Source: Bacteroidota bacterium
GTDB taxonomy: Bacteria > Bacteroidota > Bacteroidia > B-17B0 > Aurantibacillaceae
Direction: 5' to 3'
DNA length: 62,248 nt
Assembly: GCA_013816615.1 (NCBI GenBank)
Contig: JACDED010000009.1
Span: 1 to 62,248, forward strand
Shown here: piece by piece, positions 62,181-62,248 of the stretch
Position numbering within the stretch: position 1 is the stretch's first letter
Layout of the letters: every line of letters starts with the position of its first letter
Translations under genes and position numbers: made by a program
Notes under the pieces: model-generated
What the model was told of the DNA's origin: nothing
Seen by the model: the letters and a program-made list of their open reading frames with translations, nothing else
The model's database searches: none

Positions 62181-62248
62181 ACAAGAAGAATTTAACATCA
62201 GTTACGCCTCTTAAATTGGCTCTAAAGAGTTTTATTTTGGAGTTAAAC

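Noticed and set aside
1-62248. tRNA, rRNA, transposase, integrase or phage genes
   Set aside because: None was found on reading both strands; no acceptor-stem/T-loop pattern or mobile-element protein motif was seen.

Overview
The window is 62 kb of AT-rich chromosomal DNA from a member of the Bacteroidota, probably a free-living flavobacterium- or sphingobacterium-like lineage. The evidence is: type IX secretion system (T9SS) sorting domains of both type A and type B, a PorP/SprF protein, OmpA/PD40 proteins, promoters of the TTG-N17-23-TAnnTTTG kind, almost no Shine-Dalgarno sequences, and Bacteroidota-type palindromic intergenic repeats. No tRNA, rRNA, CRISPR array, transposase or phage gene was seen.

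Layout. 0-8.9 kb: a small unknown gene, a long-chain acyl-CoA ligase, a repeat-rich gap, HldD, a secreted M1 aminopeptidase, a GT87-type membrane glycosyltransferase whose 5' end looks frame-disrupted, and a lipoprotein with a CxxCH haem motif. 9.1-16.7 kb: a tightly packed plus-strand operon with an FkbM methyltransferase, three B12-binding radical SAM enzymes, two further class I methyltransferases and a nucleotidyltransferase-fold protein. It looks like an uncharacterised biosynthetic cluster. 16.8-26.9 kb: housekeeping and unknown genes (beta-barrels, 2Fe-2S ferredoxin, methylmalonyl-CoA epimerase, J-domain membrane protein, ALDH8-like dehydrogenase, HTH regulator, YhiN-type flavoprotein, crotonase). 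27.1-49.3 kb: a surface-protein region. It holds a 992-aa PKD/Ig protein and an SBBP-repeat protein on the plus strand. On the minus strand a 2780-aa repeat adhesin is followed by PorP/SprF, an OmpA/TPR/PD40 protein and a 1619-aa LamG/repeat adhesin, with plsC and gatC beyond. 49.5-54.7 kb: mutL, two rhomboid proteases and a TPR/PD40 protein. 54.7-61.0 kb: a minus-strand sulfur amino-acid operon (metX, homoserine dehydrogenase, 1-Cys peroxiredoxin, aldo/keto reductase, OsmC, metZ). 61.2-62.2 kb: an RlpA-like protein and a lipoprotein.

The most striking item is the leader of the sulfur operon. Reading on the minus strand, a consensus promoter is followed by a SAM-I riboswitch with a 12-bp P1 helix, then a 39-codon ORF with 7 Cys and 4 Met in its last 13 residues, then two mutually exclusive hairpins, the second of which ends in a U tract. 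This suggests dual control: SAM sensing by RNA plus ribosome-mediated Cys/Met attenuation. I know of no Bacteroidota description of it. Second in interest are the three-radical-SAM cluster and a cysteine-rich N-terminal domain shared by two of the large T9SS adhesins.
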